A DNA stretch of 64,000 nucleotides from Cryptomeria japonica (Eukaryota; Streptophyta; Pinopsida; Cupressales; Cupressaceae), in NCBI RefSeq assembly GCF_030272615.1, contig NC_081415.1:188604270-188668269 (forward strand), written 5' to 3'. The position numbers and the translations under genes are program-made. Positions 22,171 to 33,786 of the stretch are shown here, piece by piece; position 1 is the stretch's first letter, and each line of letters begins with the position of its first letter. The notes beneath the pieces are model-generated. The model ran no database searches. It saw only the letters and a program-made list of their open reading frames with translations, and was not told the DNA's origin.

Positions 22171-23380
22171 CTACCAATACACATTATCAACACTGCTTTT
22201 TCCATTTAGAGAGATGGACCCTTTTCCTTTTACCATACAAGGTGCATCATTACCAAATCGAACTACACCTCCATCATATTCTTCCAAAGATAGAAACTTT
22301 CTCCGGTCACTAATCATATGGTGAGAACCCCCATTGTCAATAATCCATTCATTAGAATTATCAAAGTGGGAGACAAGAGCCTTCTTGTCTGACACATCTT
22401 CCTTGACAGATACAAATACTATGTCTTCACTTTCTTCATCTTCTGATTCATCATCAGTGACACCTTCATCAACTACAACAAGACAATTTCTCCTATTTCC
22501 TCCTTTTAACTTTTTGAACCTCCGGTTTGTCCTTATTATTACCATTAGGACAGTTAATAGCAATGTGTCCATTCCTATTGTAAGAAAAGCATTTCAAAGG
22601 GAGCTTACCTCTATATTTACTAGCTCCCTTAGCAAGTCTCTTGGCTAGAAGAGCTTCAAATTCCATCAGGATTTCCTCATCATCCATATCTCTACTTTGT
22701 CTAGGTTCACAATTGGTACTACCTTCTTTACCATTTCTAGATAGTGCAGTAGATGGTTTAAAGACTAAATCAGTCTTCTGAACACTACCATCATAATTGT
22801 TTATCTTATAAGAGGTCAACTTAGAAATGATAGAATCAAGGGGCACCTTTGTCTTTTTAATAGATATCAACTCTTGAATAGTGGCAATCCTTATTGCATA
22901 GACTGATAATAAGGTTCTCAAAACTTTTCTAACAATGGTGGAATCATCCATTATGCCTCTTGCACTCTTGATGTCTCCAACAACAGTTTTAATCCTTATC
23001 CTATATTTTTGAATGGTCTCTCCTTCAACCATCCACATGTCTTCAAACTTTCCTCTAAGGATTTCTTCCTTAGCTTGCTTCACATGCTCGTCACTGCCAT
23101 AGATAGACTCTAGAGTATCCCATACATCTTTGGGATTATCTTTTTCTTAAACATCAATAAAATCAACATCCGATAGGCTGCTGATAAGAGCTTCCATGAC
23201 TTGTCCATTCTCCTAAATTTCTCTTCTTTGATCATCAGTGACAGTACTGGTAGGGACAACATAAGTATTCTCAACATAGCTCCAGTGTTGAGCACCCATG
23301 CCTTTAATGTATATCTTCATTCTATCCTTCCATATTTTAAAAATATCTCTATTGAACTTAGTACCTTCTCTCTTCATCAT
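22171..23380 (-). pseudogene. gag and protease of element 4
   Basis: gag starts MMKREGTKFNRDIFK at 23380. Stops near 23215 and 23147 split its N-terminal half, and a long frame runs 23083-22493. The zinc knuckle reads CFSYNRNGHIAINC, with the second Cys changed to Tyr. A frameshift near 22530 leads to the protease frame 22572-22171, whose motif reads WIIDNGGSHHM (D-N-G where element 1 has D-S-G). The acidic spacer (DDESEDEESEDI) matches element 1. Confidence 0.9.
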
Positions 23381-23451
23381 TAGAATAGGATCTTTTCCTC
23401 AAGCGGTTAAGCTTACATCATAGAGGACCTGGAGGTTGCTCTAATACCAAT

Positions 23452-24962
23452 TGATGAATAATGATGAATAGAAAGTACTCAACAGATACTGAGAGAGGGG
23501 GGGTAGGGTGAATCAATATAGACAAAAATTTCCTTAAACCACTTTAACTGCAAAGACTAAACTAATTGGTAAACAATATCACCGATCTAAAACAAGGTAC
23601 TATCGGTAAAACACGGAATGATTGTGAAAGACATAAACTGGTAACACTTAGATCTTCATCACACCTAATATCTCCTTTCTACTTCACCCATATGCATAAA
23701 CAAGTAATACATCATAAATATAAAGACCACTGGATCAACATGCATTACTACTTAACAAAAAATACTAATCATCACATGAAAAGGCATCACACATGACACA
23801 CTAATTTTTCATGTGGAAACCCACTGGGAAAAACCACAGTGGGGATGAATACCTACAAGTTGTTCTTTGAACTCTTTTGAAGTCCACTCTGTTAGGAGCC
23901 TAATCCGGTTAAGGACTTTACAATAGGTTCTGCTAGGAACCAATCCTTCTAGGGATCACCGGGTTAAGGGATGGCTAAATACCCGGTTAAAGGTTAGCAC
24001 CCTATTAAAGGTTACCTCACAAGAGGATTTGAAGAACTCATTGAATTGAGTCACCCTGTTAAAGGATTTAAACAAATCCTGTTAAAGCTACTCGGTTAAG
24101 GGATTTTCCATTTGCTGAAATGGTTAGAAGTCAATAGGTAATACATTGATTTGATAAAAGCACACAATGCCAAGGTGGATCCACTTTAGCCCCTTTGCTT
24201 CTACAATCACACTCTGCAGGTATCAACACACTTCTCCAGTCTAGCAAGAATCAAGTATCTCTTCACTTGGATACACACATAACATTTGCCAACAACTTCA
24301 CAATGAAAATCATCATTGACCTTATAGGAAACAGATAGGTCAGTAGCATAAACCCTAAACCCTAAACATTTAGGTTATCAATACAATCGGTCCAATCCTG
24401 ACCATTTAAACACATTGCATTGAATAAAATAGTCTTGAACAAATCTCAAGACATTCTCCATCGTTCATTCTATGTCACTTCTGGAAGCTGATAATCCATC
24501 ACGTGTTCTCCACCATTTACCGAGACTTCGCACATTCCTGAGGTAGATAGGATCAATCTTCTTCATGCAAGATCCTCAAGGAAATCCTTCAAGCACACAG
24601 GGCTGACATGGCAACATGATCTGATCATCATTTCAATGCTAACCCATCATAGAATGTCATCGGTTGAATCACACAGACTTAAAATGCATCAATCGAAAAC
24701 CCTAAAGCTAAGACTACCAACTGGTAGTCATACCAAATGAAACCCCAATACAAAAATTTTCATATACCGGTTCACATTCCAACATACCGGTTCAACTTGA
24801 ACAAACATACTGCTTCACTTTTCACATATACTAGTTCACATCATCATACCACTTCTCTTGCTAGTTTGCTTACTTCAATATACCGGTTCATACTTTAGCA
24901 TATTGACATCAATGACAACATACAATACCATCATGTCATCAAACTCTGCACATATGCCAACA
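23452..24962 (-). repeat. 5' LTR of element 4 (1511 bp)
   Basis: Its left end TGATGAATAATG follows the primer site (minus strand ATTGGTATTAGAGC, a changed form of the tRNA-Met site). Its right end is GCCAACA before the GATAT duplication. The block near 23490 is lengthened by a few G residues compared with other copies. Confidence 0.92.
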
Positions 24963-25716
24963 GATATTACTTCATCAATTGAAGATATAATAAATTCAAT
25001 TCAATTATTTCAATTTAGATTCAAGGGTTAATTTAAAGCTCGAGGTTTGACCTAGATTCAAGGGGTAATTTGAAGCTCAAGGTTTGACCTAGGAAAACCA
25101 TATCAACAACACCATTTTTCCCTCTTTTGTGTAGCTATAGGTTTCAAGTGGTGATAGGAATAATAGGGTAGATCCAATAGACATATATAAACCATTACCA
25201 AGAACTAGGATGGAAAAACCTTACACCAAGGCACTCCAGGCATGCCGGTCTAGGTTCGGGGTGCTCTAGGTGTCTTGGTCCTTAAAAGTCTATACCAAAT
25301 TTTAGGACAAAATATTACAAGGTCTTAAAAGGTCCCAATTGAGTTTTTGTGCAAAAGTTAGAAAACTAGAGAACTCTAGGTGACCTAGTCCACTAAATTC
25401 AGCTTCAAATTTTAGTCATAGGTGCACCTTTGTATTTCCCGTTTATTTGTGTTTGTTAATAAGTTTTTGTTTATGAATTAGTTTGTTACAACCTTTTAGG
25501 CTTTCATTTACATCATATTTAGATCCTAGTTTAACATCATCTTGAATCCACACACTTTCCAAAGAAGCAAAGGAATAAAATACCTAAGGTACCATTTGAT
25601 TCTCTTAATCAAGAGTTAGTTAAATTCAATCACATATTTGTGGGTTTGTATTCCAATATTTGTGTGAAAGTGGATCATGGCCTTAATCCTACCTTTCTTC
25701 ATTTCTACATTTAACA
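24963..25716 (+). repeat. Left LTR of G, fragment 2
   Basis: It continues from fragment 1 after element 4 and matches 44420-45180, including GGTTTGACCTAG, AACTAGGATGGAAAAACC, CACACTTTCCAAAGAAGCAA and the end CTACATTTAACA (right copy TTACATTAAACA). Confidence 0.85.
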
Positions 25717-25719
25717 TTT

Positions 25720-25734
25720 TGGTGAAACTGACAT
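25720..25734 (+). other. Primer-binding-like site of G
   Basis: TGGTGAAACTGACAT lies three bases after the LTR end. Element 5 has TGGTGAACCCGACAT in the same position, differing at two bases. This suggests the same primer tRNA and a related lineage. I cannot name the tRNA with confidence. Confidence 0.6.
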
Positions 25735-25916
25735 TCTTACATAACACTTCTAATTTTTCATGTTTATTTCATTTCAAATGATGAAAAAAAATATTTAAAA
25801 AAATCTTGTTTTTTGTATTGTGTGTGATTTACAGTTATATAATTTATTACATTATATCATTTCATTGCAATAGTTAGCATTCCTTTTCAACAATATAGAA
25901 TTACTTTTTACAAGAC

Positions 25917-26880
25917 TTTAGTGCCTTTGGCAACCCATTTGATTATGATGACTATACCTTCGATGAGAAATTTACTAGTGATGAACTTGATGAGGCTCTT
26001 TATAGTCTTCTCTTACCTAAGCCCTCATATTCTAAAAATCCTTTTTCCAAATCTTAAAAAACATAATATTTATTCTATTTAGTAGTTATGACCTTGAGAC
26101 GTTTGATGAAAATCTTGATGAATTCACCCTTACCTCTAAATCAATCCCTAAATCTCTAAAAGCTCACAAAGACATCATAATGCATGAAAATCTATGTTAT
26201 GAAGCTTTACCTTATATTCAAGAAGAATATTTTGTGATACAAGAAGTTAATGTCGTTGACAATCCTCTTTATGAAGCTTTACCTTCTATTCAATTCAAAT
26301 TCATTTGTTCTAGATATGAGACACTAATGAATCATGATTTCCCTTCTCTCAAACTATCTCTTATGCATGAGGAATGTTGTGTGTGAGAATAGGATACCAT
26401 TATCACTTCCTTCAATGATCTCTCTTTCGGAAATGAAACATTGAAAAATAATGACTCTTCTCCTAAAAATAACCTCTCCCATAAGGACCATTTGGTGCAC
26501 GAGGATGATATTACCTTTCTAAGTGATACCATTCCTTCCTTTCATTTCAATAACCTTCCCTTTAGAGATGAAGCTAAGAAAAATTAATTCAATTCCTTTC
26601 ATGTTATTTTTTATGAGAAGCCTAAATTTGTTTAGCATGTCATTCAACCTCAAAACAAATCTATGAATGATTCCACAAAACCAAAGAGACCTCCTAACTA
26701 TACATTTAGAGTTGCAAAATATATATTTGAAACAAGTAATATAGAAAGTCAACTTGCACCAAAATGTGGTATTGAAGTTCCTCACATCTATAACACTAGA
26801 ATCAACAAACAAGATCTCACTATTCTTCTCACTTTCCTTCCTCCCCCCATCTCATCTCAAGCAACATGTTGATAAGGAAC
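25917..26880 (+). pseudogene. Decayed gag-like region of G
   Basis: Short frames read FDYDDYTFDEKFTSDELDEA, YDLETFDENLDEFTLTSKS and, in the best open piece (26180-26386), MHENLCYEALPYIQEEY. The two DE-rich stretches resemble each other, and CYEALPYIQ recurs as LYEALPSIQ, so the protein had internal repeats. It precedes the protease and follows the primer site, the place of gag. I see no classical zinc knuckle here. Function is inferred from position. Confidence 0.45.
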
Positions 26881-27039
26881 TTAATCTTGTTGAGAAAATC
26901 CATGATATCTGAGCTAAGACTTCCCTATGGGATCTTATTCAAACTTCACCTTTATACTATGGATTGATACAAGAAGCCTTATAAAAAGTAGTTCCTTATC
27001 CTTCTACTAGACCAAATGATATTACATTCTCACAAGATT

Positions 27040-27311
27040 AATTTCCTTCTATAGAGGTTTAAAATAGAAATTATCCCCTTATTATAACTCGTATTTGTGA
27101 ACTAAAGATAATAGGCACCTTAATTGATAATGGGTTAGCACTTAATATTAGTCAAGTTGTTTTATTATATAAGATATATTGGAATTAATCTTCTATCAAA
27201 CTTGATTCTCTTTGTGTTTTTGTCTTTGATAATGTTCCTAGAGAGTCACTCAATATATTCATATTACCTATCAATTTAGGAACTATGACTTTACCTACTC
27301 CTATTCATGTC
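27040..27311 (+). pseudogene. Protease domain of G, 5' half (interrupted by element 5)
   Basis: The plus-strand frame reads NYPLIITRICELKIIG, then IDNGLALNISQ at 27120-27155, then FDNVPRESLNIFILPINLG, ending TLPTPIHV at 27311. This follows the plant Ty3/gypsy retropepsin plan: an (I/V)DxG(A/S)xxN(I/L) active-site motif and an FD(N/D)xxRExLGxIxLP flap region. The reading resumes at 40208 after element 5 with the expected continuation. Stops are present (for example after YWN). Confidence 0.78.
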
Positions 27312-28807
27312 TGTAGGTTAGGAAATAGGAAATCATCAAAAACATATATCAAAATATTAATCATTGTCTAATCACAAAAAGATAGAATGCAATGAATCTA
27401 TCCTAAGCACACTCAATAGAGACATAAAGACAAAACATGTAAAAAGATTATGCAAACCAGATGTTCCCTTCATGTGGCTCCATTGTTCTTCTTTCTTCTC
27501 CAAATAGTTTTGTTGTAGATCTCACCTTCAAGTGCATAAACCTAATTGAGAAAGCAAGATTGACATTGACACAAGAATACTAGAAGCATGATTTGACAAA
27601 GTGATTAGAAATTCAATAATTTGATTACCAATTACCAATTACCAAATTAGCCTTGATTGATGAAGATCATCCAATTTATAGATAAATTGGAGATAGGATC
27701 AAATTTAGCATAAAATGGATATTAGAAGCAATTGATTTCAAAATGGGAAAAATGAGTTTTAGAAGAAGGTTATGACACCTTCTATGTCATAAATTATGAC
27801 ATATTGCCAATGCAAAGCTTAGAGGACTAGAACCCTATGACATCTTGCTATGCCAAGAGTATGATGCATGAAGCACAAAAATAGGGAGCACTAAAGACAA
27901 GTTATTAGGTGGAAATTAAAATTGGGAAATTAGAAAATAGGTGGAAATTAGGAATTAGGAAATAATGAAATTAGGAAATTGATGAAAATTAGAAATTAGT
28001 GAATTAATCAATAATTTTTCATTTATTAATTAATTCATTCACAAAGAGGAATAATTAGCCAATTAAATGAACATTTAATTGTAATGAGAAGACTTAGGAT
28101 AAATAAACAATTTATTAATCCTAAAGGAAGAAAATGACACACAAGGTTAAATTATTAAATCATGAAACCCTAAAAGATGAATTAGGTCTTGATTTGATAA
28201 TTGACTCAATTTGATTTAATTTTGGATTGATAAATGACCAATGCGATAAATGTTTTGATTGATAGATGCGCCAATTGATGAGGAATAATGGCAAATTGAT
28301 CCAAATTGACATAATTGAGACAAACAACAATCGATAACGAAATGATCGCAAAATGACAAGATCGACAAGAGGACAAGGATCGATGATAAAATAGCTTGCA
28401 AGATGACAAGATTGGAAATGACCACGATCGATGACAAATCGATCGCAAAATGACAAGATCGAACATGACAACAATCGATGAAAAATCGATCGCATGATGA
28501 CAAGATTGAAAAGAGGACAAAACCCTAATTAGGATTGATGATGTCCAAAATGATGACAAATTAGCACGCACATTGATGCAACAAGATAAAATCGATCAAA
28601 ATCATGACTGGATAGTGTTGTCGACAAGACCAAATTTGAGAGCGAGATGAATGAAGAATGTAGAAGAATGACTCGATGTTCACAAATGATAAAGACCAAG
28701 TGTGAATCATAGGAGAAATGTTAATGTGACGCAAAAACCTAAAATGAGGCAATGCGTAAATGTTAAAGTATGACCTCGCAAGCGTTGACCATTTTTGGGT
28801 GTCTACA
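27312..28807 (-). repeat. 3' LTR of element 5 (1496 bp)
   Basis: Ends are TGTAGGTTAGG and GTGTCTACA. It contains a degenerate tandem array around 28320-28510, units of about 55 bp built on GATCGATGACAAATCGATCG. Overlapping minus-strand frames (28160-28571, 28561-29182) are S/C/L-rich chance readings of this array and flanking DNA. Confidence 0.93.
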
Positions 28808-28822
28808 TTTTGCCCCTCTTTG
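28808..28822 (-). other. Polypurine tract of element 5
   Basis: TTTTGCCCCTCTTTG on the plus strand reads as a purine run ending AAAGAGGGGCAAAA on the minus strand. It abuts TGTAGACACC, the LTR start in that orientation. This and the primer site at the other end fix the orientation. Confidence 0.75.
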
Positions 28823-29640
28823 AGACAATGCGATTTTAAGCATTGTTTCAAAGAACAGAAATGAAAATGCCCCAGACAACTGACAATGACATATGCATGC
28901 CCCCTCGAGGAATTGGCCGAAAACATGCAGAAAAGAGGCCAATTGATCGATAAAAATGATAGGATCGAACGGACTAACAATCGGAGATCGGATGCATGAA
29001 GGACAAGCAATTGAAAGGGCACAAGACCATGACCAACATAAGATGGAGAGGATGCACATCCATCTATGCAATGACAAAGAGCTATAAATGAGACCAAGAG
29101 GGGGAAAATGGCTCATTTGCACTAGCCAAAGAGGAGAATTTGTTGCTCTAGAAAAGGACACTTGCAGAGAGATGGCAAACATTCCAATGGCGGATCACCT
29201 TGGAGAACATGTACGCACATTTAGACGACCAGACAATGCAGGAGCCACGGTATGGATCTCAAAAACCCATGTTTTCAATTTCGTGAATTTTGAATGCTTG
29301 CGGGACATTGCCAGGCCCACGGAAACTGCAAAAATGGACTCCTGCGCTTGTGCAGGGAGAATCCTACACTTGTGTCAGGTGTTCTACGCTTGTGTAAGTG
29401 TACACAGGTGCAAGAGTTAAGACACAGGCACAAGAGTCAAGACACAAGCGCAATTGTGCTCTGAAAACCCTAATTTTGGTCAAAATGACATGCAAATGAT
29501 CCGAAAAGGGGGGATATGGGTAGGATAGGTCAGATTAGATGAAAAACACCCTAATTTGGACATGAAAAAGAGGAAATGCAACCTATAGGAGCAAACCCTA
29601 AAACTAACAAAAATATGCCCCAATTATGATGCAGAGTTGA
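28823..29640. other. Spacer between 3' LTR and PMD gene of element 5
   Basis: No gene is visible. At 29340-29460 short units CGCTTGTG(T/C) occur first in one orientation and then as ACA(A/C)GCGCA in the other, so the stretch could fold into a hairpin. Related CACA(A/G)GCG(C/T)A units recur near 38440-38560 at the other end of the internal region. Confidence 0.6.
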
Positions 29641-31318
29641 CAGTATCCATTGATCACGCGGGAGAATCGACTAGACTGTTTCATGCTACGACATAAACTC
29701 AGGAGCACGGACAGAGATACCTTAGCAGGACTAGGGATATACTACATCACATACATGCCCGAGATTAGGGCAAACATAGGATTGCTTACCGCATTGGCAG
29801 AGCGATGGCATTCGGAGACCTCCTCATTCTATTTGGCGACTGGCGAGGCGATAGTGACTCTAGAGGATGTATGGCACATCCTCCGCATTCTGATACATGG
29901 GGAGATGATAGAGTATGACCCAGTGATAGGGAGAGATGCATTATGTAGGCTATTTGAGTGTGACGCAGATGATTTGGACATTGTTGAGAGGGAGATCGGC
30001 TGGGAGAGCATGGCGTCCGAGTATGACCGATGATATGTGGTGATAGTAGTTGTGATAGCATGTCTTCTAGCAAGGGACAGACGAGGACATGGATTCCCTA
30101 TTGGATGGGGAAGGATGCTAGAGCAGATGGCAACAGAGGGGACAGTGTACGCTTGGGGACCATGTGTACTTGCTATGCTATATTTTCAGCGGCATCAAAT
30201 AGCGTATCAGGGGGTTCAGACTTTGAGCTGTGGAGTCACATTGCTTCAGGTATGGGCATTTGAGCACATAGCCATATGTCAACCGATTATAGAGAGACAG
30301 GTTGTACCACACCGACCATATGTATATTGCTATGGGGGAGCACTAAGACAGGGTCCATTTGGATACATATTATACTGGCAACATGAGCTAGACAGACTGA
30401 GAGAATTCATATGGAGGCCATATCAAGATTGCCTCGGATGGTCAGATGATCATGATGAGTTACCATATTGTAGATAGGAGAGGTACCTGATTGGGTGACC
30501 AGTGAATCGCCAGAGAGTGATTGAGATGTACCTACTAGAGAGGGTTAGACGACAGTTTGGAGAGACGTAGGATATACCTAGGAGGACTGCATGCTTTGCT
30601 CGATCTCACAGAGAGACGAGTCAATGGGGGAGTATGATTCAGCCCCACATAGCATATGCTGACTTTGCACAGCTACAGCAGAGACAGTGGGATTGGAGGT
30701 CAGATGTGGTGGATGTTGGGATGACAGAGGAGTATGAGACATGGTTTGCATGACGATGGCTAGTGCCTTTGACTGATCCTGATATTCCAGTACCTAGGAG
30801 ACAGGAGGACTTCCCACTCACAGGAGAGGAAGGAGATGATGAGGACGAGGAGGATGATGAGGAGGAGGATGAGGATGAGGGAGATGGGGGATGAGGGAGA
30901 TGATGGTGGAGAGGACGATGATGGAGATGATGGTGGGGAGGATGATGATGAGCCAGACTCAGCTGATCAGGAGACATTGCAGGATATTCCCATAGAGTCG
31001 GAGACAGCTAGGATAGAGGAGATGGAGATGTACAGGGCTACCATAGCGAGTCAACAGGACTATATTGCAACATTGGAGAGACAACATGAGTAGTTCAGAG
31101 CAAAGATAGCTAGACTCATAGAGGCTCGAGATATAGCCATAGCTCAGGCACAGCGAGAGGGACAGAGAGTCACTGAGTTCATTGGGTCGATTAGGGATGC
31201 CAGTGCACGGGAGATGGCACAGATGCTGGTAGAGACCGGAGAGGAGAGACTGTATTGGAGGACACTATATGAGAGTGCAGTTCCACTAGAGCAGAGAGCA
31301 CCTTCATATCGGGCATGA
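29641..31318 (+). pseudogene. Plant mobile domain (PMD) protein, captured in element 5
   Basis: The frame 29650-30894 carries the PMD (aminotransferase-like mobile domain) pattern: ERWHSETSSFYLATGE, TLEDVWHILRI, then YAWGPCVLAMLYFQ and TLLQVWAFEHIAICQP. It is broken only by in-frame TGA/TAG at 30031, 30475, 30496, 30568 and 30751. An acidic run (EEGDDEDEEDDEEEDEDEG) follows. A shift inside that low-complexity run continues the protein at 30836-31318 with a coiled-coil tail (ETARIEEMEMYRATIASQQ). No upstream ATG is seen after the stop at 29638. PMD proteins in plants include the MAIN/MAIL silencing factors and many transposon-borne relatives. The gene lies antisense to element 5. Confidence 0.82.
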
Positions 31319-33786
31319 TCGAGGACAGAGAGTAGGTCATGCTCTCGGAGGTCATTGAGCAGCATGGGGGTGAGTGGACCGATGAGACCACCACAGCCAG
31401 GACCAGGGATAGGAGGGACATCATCTATGAGACATGGCAGGGATGAGGAGGATAGAGGGAGCACCCAGTGACAGAGGCACGTGCTCCATATGATAGACAG
31501 ATGACATTATGTAGCTTGATATTTTGTAGTCAGCCTGCAGGCCATACTTAGGACAGACAGTCCAATTTTGTACTCCGACATGATTGTGACATGTGATATG
31601 ATATGCATTGATATGATTGGATGCTATATGTTATGATTTTTAGTTATTTTTCTATGTATGGATGACTTATGCACTTTTGATGAACATGTATGGATGTATT
31701 TTTATGCATTTTTTATGCATTTATAATATGAAATGGATAAAATGCTTGATATAATGCGTGATGTGATGTTTGATGCAAATGTACTAACCAAATGGATGCA
31801 GGATGCAGCATGTGTGTGTGGAGATTAGAGCACTAGACCGGAATAACTATCCAAACTGACGGAAGAAGTGTTAGTAAGAAGAAATGAGACAAGGGAGAGT
31901 TAGAGACGAAGAAAAACTTGCTTTCAGTAATGCACTTTGTAGGTGAGAACCTTTATTTTTATGTAGCAAAATGGATGCGTAGCATCATGGCATTGAAGGC
32001 CAGCACTAAAATGCAACCCTTTTTGCAAAAGACAGACACGTCACAGACAAATGACAATCATAATCAAAAAAAGAAAGGGATCATGAGCCATCCCGGTCAC
32101 TCTAAATCACTCAATGACATCATCGAGCAACATAGGAACATGATCGAAGATAATAAAAAGATGCGCAAATTCAAACAAATCAAACAAACATCTTGATCTT
32201 CATTGTCAAAAGTTGAAAGTGCTGATAGGATGATCATGCTATCTGGTTTCAAGAAATGCGGTACCCCATCTAAGATAGGACACAGTCTGATTTCAAGTAT
32301 ACCACACCCTATATAAGACCCATGATAATAGGAACAAGGACAAATGATTTTGATGCTGATATTCGATTGATATGACAATTTGGATCAGGTTGAATGTTTG
32401 ATTGGATTGAAAAAGTTCATCTGTTAATGCAGGATTTCATTAAAGAGCAGTGTTGATTTGATTATCGTCGGATGCATACTCAGTGAGCTGTCGATGCTCA
32501 AAGGGGATACTTTATTGCAAAATGTTTGTTTTTGTTTTTGTTTTCCTTTTCGAGTTTTTACAATTTTTTTTGTGTTCATTTTTTTCAAGACGTTATTTGA
32601 TTTTTTAGAGATTTTTTTCAGGACATTTTTCAATGTTTATGACTTTTTTTAGGACATGATTTGATTTTTAGGAATTTTTTCTGGACATTATTCGATTTTT
32701 ATGAATTTTTTAAGGACTTTAGTTAATTTTTTTGGATTATTTCAGGACATTTTTCAATTTTTAGGATTTTTTTTAGGACATTTTTCAATTTTTGGATTTT
32801 TTTCAGGACATTTTTCAATTTTTAGGATTTTTGCCCCCAATGTCTAGCAAGGCAAGGAATATGACAGGTGAATAAATAGGCTTTCTGAAATGATGGTGGA
32901 TAGAGGGAAGACAAAGGCCTTTATTATGGAGACAATGTGGATGCAATTTTCAAGGGCTATGGCATGATGGGACAAGAGACTGGATATGACAATGTAAAGT
33001 AGCGACATGGCATGAGGGACATATCAAGAGGTGTTTGAAACCATGTTTAAATTTTGCGTCCTTATGTCAGATCAAGATCAAGGAATGAAAATGAGTGTAT
33101 GGATAGTGATAAGATATGGATAGGATAAGCAAGACTAGGAATGGATAAGGGACATGGACTGAAGGTCGGGATAGCATACGGGATAGTGGCAGAAAGTTGT
33201 AATAAGCTAGGGAATATAGATGAAAGGGTATAATAAGCAAATGGATAAATGACCAAAAGCTATGATAGACTGAAAGCTGCAAACAATATGCATGATACTC
33301 ATGAAGATCCCCAGCCTTGTCAAGATCAAAGGTGGAAAGGGAAACTAGACATGAGGGACAATAGGATATGAAGGGTAATGATAGGGGTTTGATAGGATAA
33401 TGGAACAATGAAGGACAAAAGGATATGATAGGATAAAAATTGCCCCCAAGTGTGGTGTGTAAGAAGTTCATAAATTACGCATGACGCCTGTTTGCCAGGT
33501 TTTCATCATGGTACTTGCCCAAGGCGCCTGTTTGCCAGGTTTTCACCAGTGGATGAATTATTTTTCTTTAGTTTTTTTTTCTTTTGTCTTTCTTTTCACT
33601 TTTTTTTTTTCACTTTTTGACTTTTTCAGAAGAAGATGGACACGTGATAGGGGGTGGAAGAAGGACTCAAGTGTCTTTTTGTTTGGATAGTAGCCTTGAA
33701 AAAAATGGACCATGACCCTTAAAAGTATGCTCAAAGACATTGGTAGGATAAGGACATGGAAAATAAGATGAAACTAAGGCAAGGAT
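31319..33786. other. Spacer of element 5 between the two convergent ORFs
   Basis: No gene is recognised. It holds a minisatellite at about 32590-32835 and a direct repeat of CGCCTGTTTGCCAGGTTTTCA at 33485 and 33528 (given here as its first 21 bases less one in each copy; the spacing is 43 bp). Purine-rich AGGATA/GGACA text covers 32880-33450. Frames in it (33062-33471 minus, 33481-33690 plus) lack any supporting motif. Confidence 0.55.
32590..32835. repeat. T-rich minisatellite in element 5
   Basis: About seven or eight degenerate units of roughly 33 bp are built on GGACATTTTTCAATTTTTAG. The last three copies (from about 32746) are nearly identical and so are the youngest. Confidence 0.8.

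Larger units (their letters stand above)
18541..24962 (-). mobile_element. Element 4: Ty1/copia, internally deleted, TSD GATAT
   Basis: It is a minus-strand element related to element 1, flanked by GATAT at 18536-18540 and 24963-24967. The 5' LTR is 23452-24962 and the 3' LTR is 18541 to about 19952. gag, protease, integrase and the first part of RT are present. A deletion has fused RT to the middle of the 3' LTR, removing the end of RT, RNase H, the polypurine tract and the first part of the LTR. The element could not have transposed again after that loss. Confidence 0.94.

Noticed and set aside
28160-29182. Several minus-strand frames of 95-178 codons rich in S, C, I and L
   Set aside because: They overlap each other in different frames across the tandem array in the LTR of element 5 and recur in the other LTR (39560-40185). 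They follow the repeat, not a gene.
30836-30950. Acidic run as an independent gene
   Set aside because: It continues the PMD frame after a shift in low-complexity GAGGATGA text and has no start context of its own.
33062-33471. Minus-strand frame of 134 codons
   Set aside because: A reading of AGGATA/GGACA purine-rich spacer text in element 5; no motif and no conservation to test.
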